DNA of 64,000 nucleotides from Negativicutes bacterium (GTDB taxonomy: Bacteria; Bacillota_C; Negativicutes; Sporomusales_B; JARLHX01), in the NCBI GenBank assembly GCA_031292035.1, contig JARLHX010000423.1, positions 184,357-248,356 of the forward strand, written 5' to 3'. Made by a program: the position numbers and the translations under genes. The notes beneath the pieces were generated by a model. It was not told where the DNA came from. It searched no databases and worked only from the letters and a program-made list of their open reading frames with translations. Below are positions 17,943-27,201 of the stretch, in pieces; position 1 is the first letter of the stretch, and each line of letters starts with the position of its first letter.

Positions 17943-18009
17943 CTCGTATAAATTTGAGAATAAGGCTCAGATGTATCTACCAGGTAACCGTAAATTACCT
18001 GACTACGGG
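17943..18009 (+). promoter_or_regulatory. Guanine-class purine riboswitch aptamer
   Basis: P1 is CTCGTA (17943-17948) with TACGGG (18004-18009). The junction TATAA, P2 (TGAG/CTCA) with loop AATAAGG, the J2/3 motif TATCTACC and P3 (CAGGTA/TACCTG) with the conserved CCGTAAA loop all match the family. The specificity base in GACTAC is C (18003), which marks guanine/hypoxanthine rather than adenine sensing. It lies at the 5' end of the leader of the purine permease gene. Guanine binding would be expected to lower expression. Confidence 0.93.
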
Positions 18010-18013
18010 TGAA

Positions 18014-18135
18014 AGTGTACCTAGGGTTCCGCATGGCCAGCGCCGTTCATGCGTCTGGTTGTGGCTGCGACCGAGTGGTACAGGTGTTACCCCAGTAACA
18101 CTACACCGGAGGGATAAAAGCCCGGGCGGGGAAGT
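18014..18135 (+). promoter_or_regulatory. ykkC-family riboswitch, probably PRPP-sensing (tandem with guanine aptamer)
   Basis: The conserved ykkC blocks are present in order: CTAGGGTTCCG (18021-18031), CTGG...ACCGAGTG (18055-18077, with a small hairpin inserted), a perfect hairpin GTGTTAC/GTAACAC (18084-18101 region), and GGAGGGATAAAAGCCCGGG (18108 onward). This family includes guanidine-I, ppGpp and PRPP aptamers. The PRPP subtype is the one known to occur directly downstream of guanine aptamers, forming a two-input switch in front of purine genes, and the downstream gene is a purine permease. The subtype therefore rests on context; I did not map the single discriminating nucleotide. The 3' part overlaps the left arm of the terminator, so ligand binding should favour read-through. 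Confidence 0.82.
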
Positions 18136-18183
18136 TTCGCTCATTAACGAGAAGAAATTCCCTGCCCGGGTCTATTCTTTTTT
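18121..18183 (+). terminator. Riboswitch-controlled terminator
   Basis: CCCGGGCGGGGAA (18121-18133) pairs with TTCCCTGCCCGGG (18158-18170) in a 13-bp stem with one wobble, followed by a T-rich run (18171-18183). The left arm is also part of the ykkC aptamer core, so aptamer and terminator are mutually exclusive. The remaining 165 nt to the permease start hold a ribosome-binding site but no other clear element. Confidence 0.88.
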
Positions 18184-18348
18184 GACCGCGAAAGCCGATT
18201 TACGGGTCAAAAGAGAAGACTTGCGCTTTTGCCACTGCCTTATGTGGGCGGATGCGAAAGCTTTCCTATTCGGAGGTGAGTAAAAAACCGGCTGGAGGGT
18301 ATACTGGGGGAAGTTTCAGACTGAATCATCTGTAAAGGGGAGAAAGAA

Positions 18349-19719
18349 ATGCTAGACAAGTATTTTGCGTTGACTGAACGCAAAACCGACGTCAAGACGG
18401 AAGTCGTCGCTGGCATCACCACCTTCATGACCATGGCCTACATCCTGTTCGTCAACCCCAGCATTCTGGGAGCGGCAGGAATGGACAAGAACGCTGTGCT
18501 GCTGGCTACCGCCATCGGCGCTGGGATTGTCACTATGGTAATGGGCTTGGCGGTCAATTACCCGATCGCGCTGGCTCCCGGCATGGGTCTGAACGCCTTT
18601 TATGCTTTCACAGTAGTCATTGGTATGGGGGTTTCTTGGCAGGTCGCTCTTGGAGCGGTATTTATTTCCGGTCTGATTTTTATCCTGCTCACCGTTACCC
18701 AGGTCCGCCAACTACTGGTGGAAGGCATTCCGGCGTCACTCAAGCACGCCATCACGGTCGGTATCGGCCTATTCATCACCATCATCGGCCTGAAGATTTC
18801 CGGCATCATGGCCATTCGGCTGTCGCTCATCCCGCCGACGCTGGAAAAGATCATCGCCGCCAAGGGCAACGGTACGCCGATGTATTTTGAGAGCATCATC
18901 GAAATGGGAAAACTGGCTGACCATGAAATATTGCTGGCCGTCTTCGGCCTGATTTTCATCGGCGTGTTGATGGCCAGGAATATCAAAGGTTCGATCCTTA
19001 TTGGCATTATTACTACAACCGTACTCGGCATTTTCCTCGGGGTTGTAAAAATCCCCCCGGGATTCAGCCCGGTGGCTATGCCGAATTTCAGCAGCAATGC
19101 CTTCTTCGCGCTTGATATTAAAGGTGCCCTCAATATGGGCTTGATGACAATTATTTTTACCTTTACCTTTGTCGAACTGTTCGACACCATGGGCACTTTA
19201 GTGGGCACCGCCACCAGAGCCGGTCTGATGGATAAAAGCGGCAAATTCCCCGGCATCGGCAAAGCCATGTTGGTGGATGCAACCGGGGTAAGTTTCGGAG
19301 CCCTGCTGGGTACCAGTACCATCACCGCGTATATCGAAAGCGCCGCCGGTATTGGCGCTGGCGGTCGCACCGGTCTGACAGCGGTCACCTGCGGTATTTT
19401 GTTCCTGCTGGCCCTCTTTTTTGCACCGCTGGCCGGACTGATTCCCGATGCCGCCACGGCGCCGGCCCTGATTATCGTTGGTGCGCTGATGATGGAATCG
19501 GTTCGTCATATCGATTTTAGCGATTTTACCGAGAGTCTGCCGGCCTTCCTCACCATTGCGCTGATGCCTTTTACCTACAGTATCGCCAATGGCGTTTCCG
19601 CTGGTTTAGTGTTTTATCCGCTGCTCAAACTGATCAGCGGCCGTGGCAAAGACGTGCACTGGGTTGTCTATGTGCTGGCCGTGCTGGTGATTTTGCGGTA
19701 TGTTTTCCTGGCCGAGTAA
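18349..19719 (+). CDS. pbuG: NCS2/AzgA-type purine permease (guanine/hypoxanthine), PbuG-like
   Basis: A 456-residue inner-membrane protein with about 12-14 hydrophobic segments. The N-terminus (YFALTERKTDVKTEVVAGI) and the motifs GMGLNAFYAF and FVELFDTMGTL are typical of the AzgA branch (PbuG, adenine or guanine/hypoxanthine permeases). FGALLGTSTITAYIESAAGI is the second substrate-site motif. ATG 18349 follows GGGGAG by 6 nt. The guanine-class aptamer and the ykkC-family switch in its leader support guanine/hypoxanthine as substrate and mark it as the first gene of the purine region. Confidence 0.9.
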   Translation: MLDKYFALTERKTDVKTEVVAGITTFMTMAYILFVNPSILGAAGMDKNAVLLATAIGAGIVTMVMGLAVNYPIALAPGMGLNAFYAFTVVIGMGVSWQVALGAVFISGLIFILLTVTQVRQLLVEGIPASLKHAITVGIGLFITIIGLKISGIMAIRLSLIPPTLEKIIAAKGNGTPMYFESIIEMGKLADHEILLAVFGLIFIGVLMARNIKGSILIGIITTTVLGIFLGVVKIPPGFSPVAMPNFSSNAFFALDIKGALNMGLMTIIFTFTFVELFDTMGTLVGTATRAGLMDKSGKFPGIGKAMLVDATGVSFGALLGTSTITAYIESAAGIGAGGRTGLTAVTCGILFLLALFFAPLAGLIPDAATAPALIIVGALMMESVRHIDFSDFTESLPAFLTIALMPFTYSIANGVSAGLVFYPLLKLISGRGKDVHWVVYVLAVLVILRYVFLAE

Positions 19720-19731
19720 TGGCTGATATGA

Positions 19732-19763
19732 CCCGGATGCCGCTCGCCTGGGCGGTATCCGGG
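19732..19763 (+). terminator. Weak terminator or hairpin between permease and purE
   Basis: CCCGGATGCCGC and GCGGTATCCGGG form a 12-bp stem with one wobble, but only a poor T-rich tail follows (CCTCATAGCCTTT). Partial read-through into the pur genes is plausible. I saw no clear promoter or riboswitch in the rest of the gap to purE. Confidence 0.55.
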
Positions 19764-19912
19764 CCTCATAGCCTTTATTCCAAATCGCTTTTTTAAACTT
19801 GAACAAAACGACTAGCGTTTCGCCCGAGTCTAGCGGCCAAGGTGAAAACCAGGTCTTTTCAATACAAAAATTTTTCGGCAGTTTTAATAGGTGCCAGTAA
19901 AGGGGGATAGAG

Positions 19913-20398
19913 ATGAAAGTAGCAATTATCATGGGCAGTGATTCCGATTTGCCGGTGATGGAGCCGGCGATCAAGACATTGACTGATTTCGGCATTCCCT
20001 ATGAGGTGGTGGTGGCGTCAGCCCACCGGACTCCAGACAAGGTGCATACGTTTGCGACTACCGCCCACGAGCGGGGCGTCGGTGTGATTATCGCTGCCGC
20101 CGGAGCGGCCGCCCATCTGCCAGGGGTTGTCGCAAGCTTTACGACCCTGCCGGTGATCGGGGTGCCGGTCAACAGCACTTCGCTGGTCGGCATCGATGCC
20201 TTGCTTAGTATTGTGCAGATGCCGTCAGGTATCCCGGTGGCCACAATGGCGATTAACGGCGCAAAAAATGCGGCCATTTTCGCCGTCCAGGTTCTCGCCG
20301 CCGGCCAAACGGAACTTTGGGACAAGCTCAAGGCTTATCGCCAGGAGTTGGCGGCCGAAGTGGAGAAGAAGGCCGCGAAAGTGGAAGCTGCTTTATAA
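19913..20398 (+). CDS. purE: 5-(carboxyamino)imidazole ribonucleotide mutase, PurE
   Basis: A 161-residue enzyme of step 6 of purine synthesis. IMGSDSDLPVM at the N-terminus is the phosphate-binding loop, followed by ASAHRTPD with the conserved His, and GAAAHLPGVVA. It ends with a short charged helix. The class I (N5-CAIR mutase) form normally works with PurK, which is not in this window. ATG 19913 follows AAGGGGGA by 6 nt. First gene of purECFMNHD. Confidence 0.96.
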   Translation: MKVAIIMGSDSDLPVMEPAIKTLTDFGIPYEVVVASAHRTPDKVHTFATTAHERGVGVIIAAAGAAAHLPGVVASFTTLPVIGVPVNSTSLVGIDALLSIVQMPSGIPVATMAINGAKNAAIFAVQVLAAGQTELWDKLKAYRQELAAEVEKKAAKVEAAL

Positions 20399-20453
20399 AA
20401 AAATACGACACGGTTTGAGCCGGGTCCTATAGTTGTTTTGAGGAGGTATAAAC

Positions 20454-21161
20454 ATGACACAGCCATTGTATGAAGGAAAAGCCAAAAAGGTATACGCGAC
20501 CGAGAATCTGGATGAACTTTTGGTTTACTTTAAAGACGACGCCACCGCCTTCAACGGCGAGAAAAAGGGGACGATCGTCAATAAAGGGGTATTAAACAAT
20601 AGAATATCGACCTTCTTTTTTGATCTGCTTGCCAAGAACGGCATCCCCCACCATTTTCTCCGCCGTCTCAGCGACCGCGAGATGCTGGTCAAAAAGCTGT
20701 CCATCCTACCGATCGAAGTGGTGATGCGTAATATCGCCGCCGGCAGTCTGGCCAAGCGGATCGGCTGGGAAGAGGGCCGGAAAATGCCGATTCCGATTGT
20801 CGAACTATACTACAAGGACGATGCGCTTGGCGATCCGCTGATCAACGAGTACCACGCCAGAGCCATGGGACTGGCGACTGATGAACAGTTAAAACTCATT
20901 CAGGAATATGGCCTCAAAATCAATGAGATCCTGAGTGCCTACCTGAAGGAGAAAAAGATCGAACTGATCGATTTCAAGCTGGAGTTTGGTCTTTACAAGG
21001 GCCAGGTGCTGCTTGGCGACGAGATTTCTCCTGATACCTGCCGCTTCTGGGACAGCGAAACCAGCCAGAAGCTGGATAAGGACCGCTTCCGCCGTGATCT
21101 CGGCAATGTGGAGGACGCCTACAAGGAAGTGCTGTTTCGTTTGACTGGTGAATCCATCTAA
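20454..21161 (+). CDS. purC: Phosphoribosylaminoimidazole-succinocarboxamide synthase
   Basis: A 235-residue SAICAR synthase. The N-terminal [12 protein letters not shown] is the ATP-binding beta-hairpin; [11 protein letters not shown] and the C-terminal LIDFKLEFG with [10 protein letters not shown] carry the conserved catalytic and Mg2+ residues. GGAGGT lies 7 nt before ATG 20454. Lies 55 nt after purE in the purine operon. Confidence 0.97.
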   Translation: MTQPLYEGKAKKVYATENLDELLVYFKDDATAFNGEKKGTIVNKGVLNNRISTFFFDLLAKNGIPHHFLRRLSDREMLVKKLSILPIEVVMRNIAAGSLAKRIGWEEGRKMPIPIVELYYKDDALGDPLINEYHARAMGLATDEQLKLIQEYGLKINEILSAYLKEKKIELIDFKLEFGLYKGQVLLGDEISPDTCRFWDSETSQKLDKDRFRRDLGNVEDAYKEVLFRLTGESI

Positions 21162-21197
21162 TTAGTGTAATTGCCCATAAGGGAGAGGAGTACTGGC

Positions 21198-22655
21198 GTG
21201 TACGAAGAAATGAACAGCGATAAATTGCATGAGGAATGCGGCATATTCGGCATCTATTCCCGTCATGATGATGTGGCGCTGAATACCTACTGGGGCCTAT
21301 ATGCCCTGCAGCACCGGGGTCAAGAAAGCGCCGGGATTGCGGTGACCGACGGTGAGAGTATGGATATCCACCGTGGTATGGGTCTGGTCGGCGAGGTCTT
21401 TCGCAAAGGCCCGCCTTCGATGGACAACGCCCATATCGCTATCGGCCATGTCCGCTACTCGACCACCGGGTCCAGCTTGCTAATCAATACCCAGCCGCTG
21501 CTGGTTACCTTTTCCGGCGGCCATATCAGCCTGGCCCACAACGGCAATCTGACCAACGCCAGTGAAATTCGCGCTTCTTTGGAGAAAAAGGGCAGCGTAT
21601 TTCAGACATCGGTGGACAGTGAGGTAATCGTCCATTTGATTGCCCGCTCCACCAAGAAGACAATTGAAGAGAAAATCGTGGAGAGTTTGGGTCATGTTCA
21701 TGGTGCATACTGTCTGGTAATCATGACAGATAAGAAGCTCATCGGGGTCCGCGACCCCCATGGTTTCCGCCCGCTGTGCATCGGCAAGCTGAACGGCGGT
21801 TGGATTTTGGCGTCCGAGTCCTGCGCCCTGGATACAGTTGGGGCCGAACTGGTTCGCGATGTCGAGCCCGGTGAAATGGTCACCATCGACGAGAACGGTC
21901 TGACGTCGCGCCGCTTTGGCGAGTGCGACCAGCGGGCCATGTGTGTGTTTGAATATATCTACTTCGCCCGGCCGGACAGTGTGATCGACGGTCAAAGTGT
22001 GTACAATGCCAGGTTCGCCATGGGACGGCAACTGGCGAGGGAAAGCGGGTTTAAAGCCGACCTTGTCATTTCGGTGCCTGACTCGGGCACGGTTGCCGCG
22101 CTGGGCTTTAGCTACGAATCCGGTATTCCTTTCGCCGAGGGGCTGATGAAAAATCGCTATATCGGCCGGACCTTTATCCAGCCGGAGCAAAAAACCCGTG
22201 ATCTGGGTGTGCGGATCAAACTCAACGCCAACAGGGCCGTCATTGCCGGCAAGTCGGTGGTTATGGTTGACGACTCGATCGTCCGCGGTACCACCAGCGG
22301 CAAGATCGTCCGGATGCTGAAAGAGGCCGGCGCAACGGCGGTGCATATGTGCGTGAGCTCGCCGCCGATCACCTATCCCTGCTATTACGGCATTGACACC
22401 GCGGTCCGTAAGGAACTGATCGCCGCCAGCAAAGAAGTGGATGAAATCCGGCGGTTTATTGGCGCCGATTCGCTCAGCTACCTGTCGCTGGAGGGCCTTT
22501 GCAGCTCGGTGTCGAACATCGAAGACGGTAAAATGTGTTACGCCTGTTTCAACTCCTGCTACCCGGCCGATGTGCCGTGCGGCGCGGAGTGCGGCAGCGG
22601 AAAATTTATATTTGAGCCAGGCGGGCGGCGCAAGGGAGGCGAAACAGAGTCATGA
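21198..22655 (+). CDS. purF: Amidophosphoribosyltransferase (Fe-S, propeptide type)
   Basis: Commits PRPP to purine synthesis. Start chosen at GTG 21198, with GAGAGGAG 8 nt upstream. Residues 1-13 would be a propeptide, since the catalytic N-terminal Cys is Cys14 in [10 protein letters not shown]. The glutaminase domain contains [11 protein letters not shown] and HNGNLTNA; the PRPP-binding loop [14 protein letters not shown] is near residue 355. The C-terminal Cys residues in [16 protein letters not shown], with one further upstream, are the 4Fe-4S ligands of the Bacillus-type enzyme, which is oxygen-sensitive. The stop overlaps the purM start (ATGA), indicating translational coupling. Confidence 0.97.
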   Translation: MYEEMNSDKLHEECGIFGIYSRHDDVALNTYWGLYALQHRGQESAGIAVTDGESMDIHRGMGLVGEVFRKGPPSMDNAHIAIGHVRYSTTGSSLLINTQPLLVTFSGGHISLAHNGNLTNASEIRASLEKKGSVFQTSVDSEVIVHLIARSTKKTIEEKIVESLGHVHGAYCLVIMTDKKLIGVRDPHGFRPLCIGKLNGGWILASESCALDTVGAELVRDVEPGEMVTIDENGLTSRRFGECDQRAMCVFEYIYFARPDSVIDGQSVYNARFAMGRQLARESGFKADLVISVPDSGTVAALGFSYESGIPFAEGLMKNRYIGRTFIQPEQKTRDLGVRIKLNANRAVIAGKSVVMVDDSIVRGTTSGKIVRMLKEAGATAVHMCVSSPPITYPCYYGIDTAVRKELIAASKEVDEIRRFIGADSLSYLSLEGLCSSVSNIEDGKMCYACFNSCYPADVPCGAECGSGKFIFEPGGRRKGGETES

Positions 22656-23704
22656 GTAACGGGATGACTTATCGTGACGCCGGGGTCGATATCGATGCCG
22701 GCAATCGGGCGGTAGAAATGATGAAACTGCATGTGCGGGCTACCTATCGTCCCGAGGTGCTTGGTGATATCGGCGGGTTCGGCGGACTGTTCGCCCTGAA
22801 TATGGCCAAATACAAGCAACCGGTTCTGGTAAGCGGCACCGACGGAGTCGGAACCAAGCTGCGGATCGCGTTCCTGATGGACAAGCATGACACCATCGGT
22901 CAGGACGCGGTAGCGATGTGTGTCAACGATATTTTAGTGCAGGGAGCCGAGCCGCTTTTTTTCCTCGATTATCTGGCGGTTGGCAAGCTGGAACCGGAAA
23001 AGGTGGCAACCATTGTCAGCGGTGTGGCGCAGGCCTGCAGTGAATCGGGCTGCTCGCTGATCGGCGGGGAAACCGCCGAAATGGCCGGGTTTTACGCCGA
23101 TGGTGAGTATGACATTGCCGGATTCGCGGTAGGTATCGCCGACCGGTCGCGCCTGATCACCGGTGAGCAGATCGCTCCCGGCGATGTCTTGATTGGACTG
23201 CCGTCGTCAGGTCTCCATTCCAACGGTTACTCGCTGGTCCGTAAAATCTGTTTTGACCGCAATCAACTGCCGATCGACCATTATCTGCCTGAACTGGACC
23301 GCTCACTGGGCGAGGAACTGCTTGTTCCCACCCGGCTTTACCCGAAAGTTTGCCTGCCGCTTATCGAACGTTTCAACATTCGCGGCATGGTCCATATCAC
23401 CGGCGGCGGCTTTTATGACAACATTCCCCGCGTTCTGCCCACCGGGTGCGCGGTGGAAGTCGACAGCACCGCCTGGCCCCAGCCGCCGATTTTCGGCTTG
23501 CTGCAAAAATGGGGGAATGTGGCTTGGGCGGAAATGTTCCGGACCTTCAACATGGGTATCGGTATGGTCCTGGTGGTGCCGGCCAAACAGGCCGACGCCG
23601 TCCAGCTTGACCTCGCCGGACGGGGTGAATTGTCCTATGTCATCGGTAAGGTTGTGCCCGGAACGCGGCAGGTAGTGATCAAAGGAGGCGTTTTCGGTGA
23701 ATAG
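22652..23704 (+). CDS. purM: Phosphoribosylformylglycinamidine cyclo-ligase (AIR synthetase)
   Basis: A 350-residue AIRS-family enzyme. [12 protein letters not shown] at the start, [10 protein letters not shown] (ATP-binding glycine loop), [20 protein letters not shown] and [16 protein letters not shown] are canonical. ATG 22652 overlaps the purF stop. Its substrate FGAM is made by PurL (with PurS and PurQ), none of which is in this window. Confidence 0.97.
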   Translation: MSNGMTYRDAGVDIDAGNRAVEMMKLHVRATYRPEVLGDIGGFGGLFALNMAKYKQPVLVSGTDGVGTKLRIAFLMDKHDTIGQDAVAMCVNDILVQGAEPLFFLDYLAVGKLEPEKVATIVSGVAQACSESGCSLIGGETAEMAGFYADGEYDIAGFAVGIADRSRLITGEQIAPGDVLIGLPSSGLHSNGYSLVRKICFDRNQLPIDHYLPELDRSLGEELLVPTRLYPKVCLPLIERFNIRGMVHITGGGFYDNIPRVLPTGCAVEVDSTAWPQPPIFGLLQKWGNVAWAEMFRTFNMGIGMVLVVPAKQADAVQLDLAGRGELSYVIGKVVPGTRQVVIKGGVFGE

Positions 23705-24314
23705 GACGGTGCTGGGGGTGTTGGTATCCGGTCGGGGCAGCAATCTGCACGCCATTTTCGACGCCATCCAGGCCGAACGGCTGAAAGCAAAAATCGGGGT
23801 TGTCATCAGCGATAACCCTGACGCCCAGGCCATCAAACGCATGGCCGGTTTTGGGATCGCCACAGTGGTGATTGAACGGAAAAAGTTTGCCAGTCGTCCT
23901 GAATTTGAGGCGGCAATCGCGGCAGAGCTTGCCCTGCACCATGTGGAATTGGTGGTGCTGGCAGGCTTTATGCGAATACTGGGAACCCGATTTATCAGCA
24001 GCTTTTCCGGGCGGATTGTCAATATTCATCCGGCGCTTTTGCCTGCCTTTCCGGGTCTTGACGCCCAGGCGCAGGCCATCGCCTACGGGGTGAAAGTTTC
24101 TGGCTGCACCGTCCACTTTGTCGATGAAGGGGTGGATACAGGGCCGATTATTCTACAGGAGGCGGTGCCGGTTTATGATGGCGATACCGAGCAAACCCTC
24201 TCTGAACGCATCCTGCATGTTGAACATGTGCTGTATCCCCGGGCCATCGGTCTATATTGCGACGGTCGCCTGCGGGTCGAAGGCCGGCGGGTGGTTATAA
24301 CCGAAAAGGGATAG
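23697..24314 (+). CDS. purN: Phosphoribosylglycinamide formyltransferase
   Basis: A 205-residue, folate-dependent GAR transformylase. [12 protein letters not shown] binds the phosphate of GAR, and GFMRIL.., [12 protein letters not shown] and the [13 protein letters not shown] stretch carry the catalytic Asn-His-Asp set. GTG 23697 overlaps the end of purM by 8 nt, with AAAGGAGG just upstream. Confidence 0.97.
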   Translation: MNRTVLGVLVSGRGSNLHAIFDAIQAERLKAKIGVVISDNPDAQAIKRMAGFGIATVVIERKKFASRPEFEAAIAAELALHHVELVVLAGFMRILGTRFISSFSGRIVNIHPALLPAFPGLDAQAQAIAYGVKVSGCTVHFVDEGVDTGPIILQEAVPVYDGDTEQTLSERILHVEHVLYPRAIGLYCDGRLRVEGRRVVITEKG

Positions 24315-24325
24315 GTGAGAAGGGC

Positions 24326-25864
24326 ATGAAAGTGAAACGGGCATTAATCAGCGTATCTGATAAGACCGGACTGGTGGAGTTCGCCCGGGTCCTGGACGCG
24401 GCGGGGGTGGAGATTGTTTCCACCGGCGGCACGATGAAGACGCTGAAGGAAGCCGGTATACCGGTAATTTATGTTAGTGAGCTGACCGGCTTTCCGGAAA
24501 TCATGGACGGCCGGGTCAAGACACTGAATCCGTATATCCACGGCGGAATTTTAGCTATTCGCGACAACGACGAGCATGTTCAGGCTATGCGCGACCATAA
24601 TATCCGGGGCATCGACCTGGTGGTTGTCAATCTTTATCCTTTCCGTCAGACGGTGGCCAAACCGGGCGTTACCCTGGGAGAGGCTGTGGAGAATATTGAT
24701 ATTGGCGGACCGGCGATGATCCGAGCTGCCGCCAAGAATTTCGACCATGTCGCCGTGGTAGTAAATCCGGCAAAATACCCGAAAATTGCCGAAGAGTTAG
24801 CGAAACGTGGCGAAATTTCCCGGGAAATACGCATGGAATTAGCCTGGGAAGCCTATACCCACACTGCTGAATATGACGCCTATATTGCCCGCTATCTGGC
24901 TGGGCAGCTGGGGCAGGGGCAATTCCCCGCAGTTTTACATACTGTTTATGAAAAAGTCCAGGATTTGCGCTATGGCGAAAATCCGCATCAAAAGGCAGCC
25001 TTTTACCGGGAACAATACTTTGCCGGCCCCGGTGTGGCCAACGCCAAGCAGCTGCATGGCAAGGAACTGTCGTTTAACAATATCGTTGACCTTGAGGCAG
25101 CCTATTCCATCGTCAAAGAATTTTCCCAGCCGGCGGCGACCATCATCAAACATACCAATCCCTGCGGCACAGGAATCGGCGCCGATCTTGCCGCGGCGTA
25201 TGCCAAGGCCTATGCCGCCGACCCGGTCTCGGCCTTTGGCGGGATTATCGGGCTAAATAGAACGGTGGACAAGGCGACTGCCGAGCAGATCAGCGAGCTG
25301 TTCGCCGAGGCGGTGATCGCGCCGGGGTACGACAACGAGGCCCTGGTAGTGCTCACCCAGAAAAAGAATGTCCGGCTGCTGACCACAGATTTTGGTCAGG
25401 GCGAGGGCGCGCTGGATATCAAGAAAGTCACCGGCGGTGTTCTGCTGCAGGAGGCTGATTCTGCCGAAACTGTCGAGGCTGATATGAAGGTCGTGACGAA
25501 GAGGCAGCCCACTCCGGCGGAGCGGCAGCAAATGCTGTTCGCCTGGAAGGTGGTCAAGCATGTGAAGTCAAACGCCATTGTTGTCGCTACCGCCGACGCC
25601 ACCTTAGGGGTGGGGGCAGGCCAGATGAACCGGGTAGGGGCCGCGGCTATCGCCCTTACTCAGGCCGGTGACAAGGCTAAAGGGGCAGTATTGGCGTCAG
25701 ACGCCTTCTTTCCCTTCCGCGATACGGTCGATGCGGCGGCAAAGGCTGGTATTGCGGCCATCATCCAGCCTGGCGGCTCGGTCAAAGATGAAGAATCCAT
25801 CCAGGCAGCAGATGAGCACGGCATAGCGATGATTTTTACCGGCATACGGCATTTTAAACATTAG
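24326..25864 (+). CDS. purH: Bifunctional AICAR transformylase / IMP cyclohydrolase
   Basis: A 512-residue enzyme of the last two steps to IMP. ATG 24326 is chosen (AGAAGGG 5 nt upstream) over an earlier start inside purN. Residues 1-150 are the MGS-like IMP cyclohydrolase domain ([36 protein letters not shown]). The transformylase domain follows, with [14 protein letters not shown] and [10 protein letters not shown], and ends [11 protein letters not shown]. Full length. Confidence 0.97.
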   Translation: MKVKRALISVSDKTGLVEFARVLDAAGVEIVSTGGTMKTLKEAGIPVIYVSELTGFPEIMDGRVKTLNPYIHGGILAIRDNDEHVQAMRDHNIRGIDLVVVNLYPFRQTVAKPGVTLGEAVENIDIGGPAMIRAAAKNFDHVAVVVNPAKYPKIAEELAKRGEISREIRMELAWEAYTHTAEYDAYIARYLAGQLGQGQFPAVLHTVYEKVQDLRYGENPHQKAAFYREQYFAGPGVANAKQLHGKELSFNNIVDLEAAYSIVKEFSQPAATIIKHTNPCGTGIGADLAAAYAKAYAADPVSAFGGIIGLNRTVDKATAEQISELFAEAVIAPGYDNEALVVLTQKKNVRLLTTDFGQGEGALDIKKVTGGVLLQEADSAETVEADMKVVTKRQPTPAERQQMLFAWKVVKHVKSNAIVVATADATLGVGAGQMNRVGAAAIALTQAGDKAKGAVLASDAFFPFRDTVDAAAKAGIAAIIQPGGSVKDEESIQAADEHGIAMIFTGIRHFKH

Positions 25865-25883
25865 GCAGCGGCGAGGTGATATT

Positions 25884-27161
25884 TTGCGAATTTTAGTGGT
25901 GGGCGGCGGCGGGCGCGAGCACGCCTTGGTTTGGAAGTTGGCGGCGAGTCCGCGGGTGACAAAGATTTACTGTGCTCCCGGCAACCCGGGTATCGGGCTG
26001 ATTTCCGAATGTGTCGCCATCGACGTTACAGACAACGCGGCGCTCCTGCGGTTTGCCCTCGACAAAAAGGTCGACCTGACGGTGGTCGGGCCGGAAGCGC
26101 CTCTGGCTAACGGGATTGTTGATCTCTTTACCGCCAACGGACTGAAAATTTTCGGGCCTACTCAGGCAGCGGCCCAGATCGAAGGATCAAAAGCCTTTGC
26201 GAAAAAGCTGATGGAAAAATATCGTATCCCAACCGCTTATTTCGCCGTGTTCACCGAGCCCCAGCCAGCCAAAGACTATATTCGGCGAAATGGTGCTCCG
26301 GTGGTGGTTAAGGCCGACGGACTGGCGGCCGGCAAGGGCGTAGTGGTGGCCATGACGGTAGACGAAGCCCTGGCGGCGGTGGATATGATCATGTGCGACC
26401 ACGCCTTCGGTGAAGCCGGAGCCCGCGTCGTTGTCGAGGAATTTATGCAGGGTGAGGAAGCCTCGCTGCTTACCTTTACTGACGGATACACTGTGGTGCC
26501 GATGGTTTCGGCCCAAGACCATAAACGGATTTTTGACGGCGATGAGGGGCCGAATACCGGCGGGATGGGAGCCTATGCCCCGGCGCCGGTGTTGACGCCC
26601 GAGCTTTTGGAGCAGGTAATGCGGGATATCCTCCAGCCGACCGTTGACGCCATGCGCCAGGAGGGGATGATCTACCGTGGCTGCCTGTACGCCGGGCTGA
26701 TGATGACTGCCGAGGGGCCCAAAGTGGTAGAGTTCAACGCCCGGTTTGGCGACCCCGAAACTCAGGTGGTGCTGCCGCTGTTAGACAGTGATCTTGTCAC
26801 CGTTTTGGAGGCCTGCGTCGACGGTGCCCTGACCGATATCGAGGTCAAATGGAAGGACGGAGCGGCAGTTTGCGTGGTGCTGGCTGCCGGCGGTTATCCA
26901 GGCGACTATCCTAAGGGTGACGCTATCGCCGGGCTGGCTCAGGCCGAAACCGGAGGGGCGATGGTTTTCCATGCCGGTACCGCTTTACAGGATGGCTGCA
27001 TAGTTACCAATGGCGGCCGGGTGCTGGGGGTGACGGCCATGGATAGTGACGTACTCAAAGCCATCGACAAGGCCTATGCCGCTGTGCGAGAAATCAAGTT
27101 CGCCGGCATGCAATACCGCAAAGATATTGCCCATCGGGTGATCGGCAGGATGAAAAAATAG
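25884..27161 (+). CDS. purD: Phosphoribosylamine-glycine ligase
   Basis: A 425-residue ATP-grasp enzyme (GARS). RILVVGGGGREHAL opens the N-domain; GSKAFAKKLMEKYRIPTA, VVKADGLAAGKGV (ATP-grasp loop), VEEFMQGEEASLL and EFNARFGDPETQ follow. The start is TTG 25884, preceded by GAGGTGAT. Last gene of the pur cluster, followed by a bidirectional terminator. Confidence 0.96.
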   Translation: MRILVVGGGGREHALVWKLAASPRVTKIYCAPGNPGIGLISECVAIDVTDNAALLRFALDKKVDLTVVGPEAPLANGIVDLFTANGLKIFGPTQAAAQIEGSKAFAKKLMEKYRIPTAYFAVFTEPQPAKDYIRRNGAPVVVKADGLAAGKGVVVAMTVDEALAAVDMIMCDHAFGEAGARVVVEEFMQGEEASLLTFTDGYTVVPMVSAQDHKRIFDGDEGPNTGGMGAYAPAPVLTPELLEQVMRDILQPTVDAMRQEGMIYRGCLYAGLMMTAEGPKVVEFNARFGDPETQVVLPLLDSDLVTVLEACVDGALTDIEVKWKDGAAVCVVLAAGGYPGDYPKGDAIAGLAQAETGGAMVFHAGTALQDGCIVTNGGRVLGVTAMDSDVLKAIDKAYAAVREIKFAGMQYRKDIAHRVIGRMKK

Positions 27162-27169
27162 TGGAATAA

Positions 27170-27201
27170 AAAAAGAAGCGGCGCAAGCCGCTTCTTTTTT
27201 T
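27170..27201. terminator. Bidirectional terminator between purD and the DASS gene
   Basis: AAAGAAGCGGC and GCCGCTTCTTT arms around a GCAA tetraloop, with A-run on the left and T-run on the right, so it works on both strands. Confidence 0.92.

Noticed and set aside
18014..18135. Guanidine-I riboswitch
   Set aside because: The core is shared by all ykkC types; the direct tandem with a guanine aptamer and the purine permease downstream favour the PRPP type, with no guanidine exporter or carboxylase nearby.
17954..18283. 109-codon open frame across the riboswitch region
   Set aside because: It coincides with conserved RNA aptamers and a terminator; no ribosome-binding site or coding signature.
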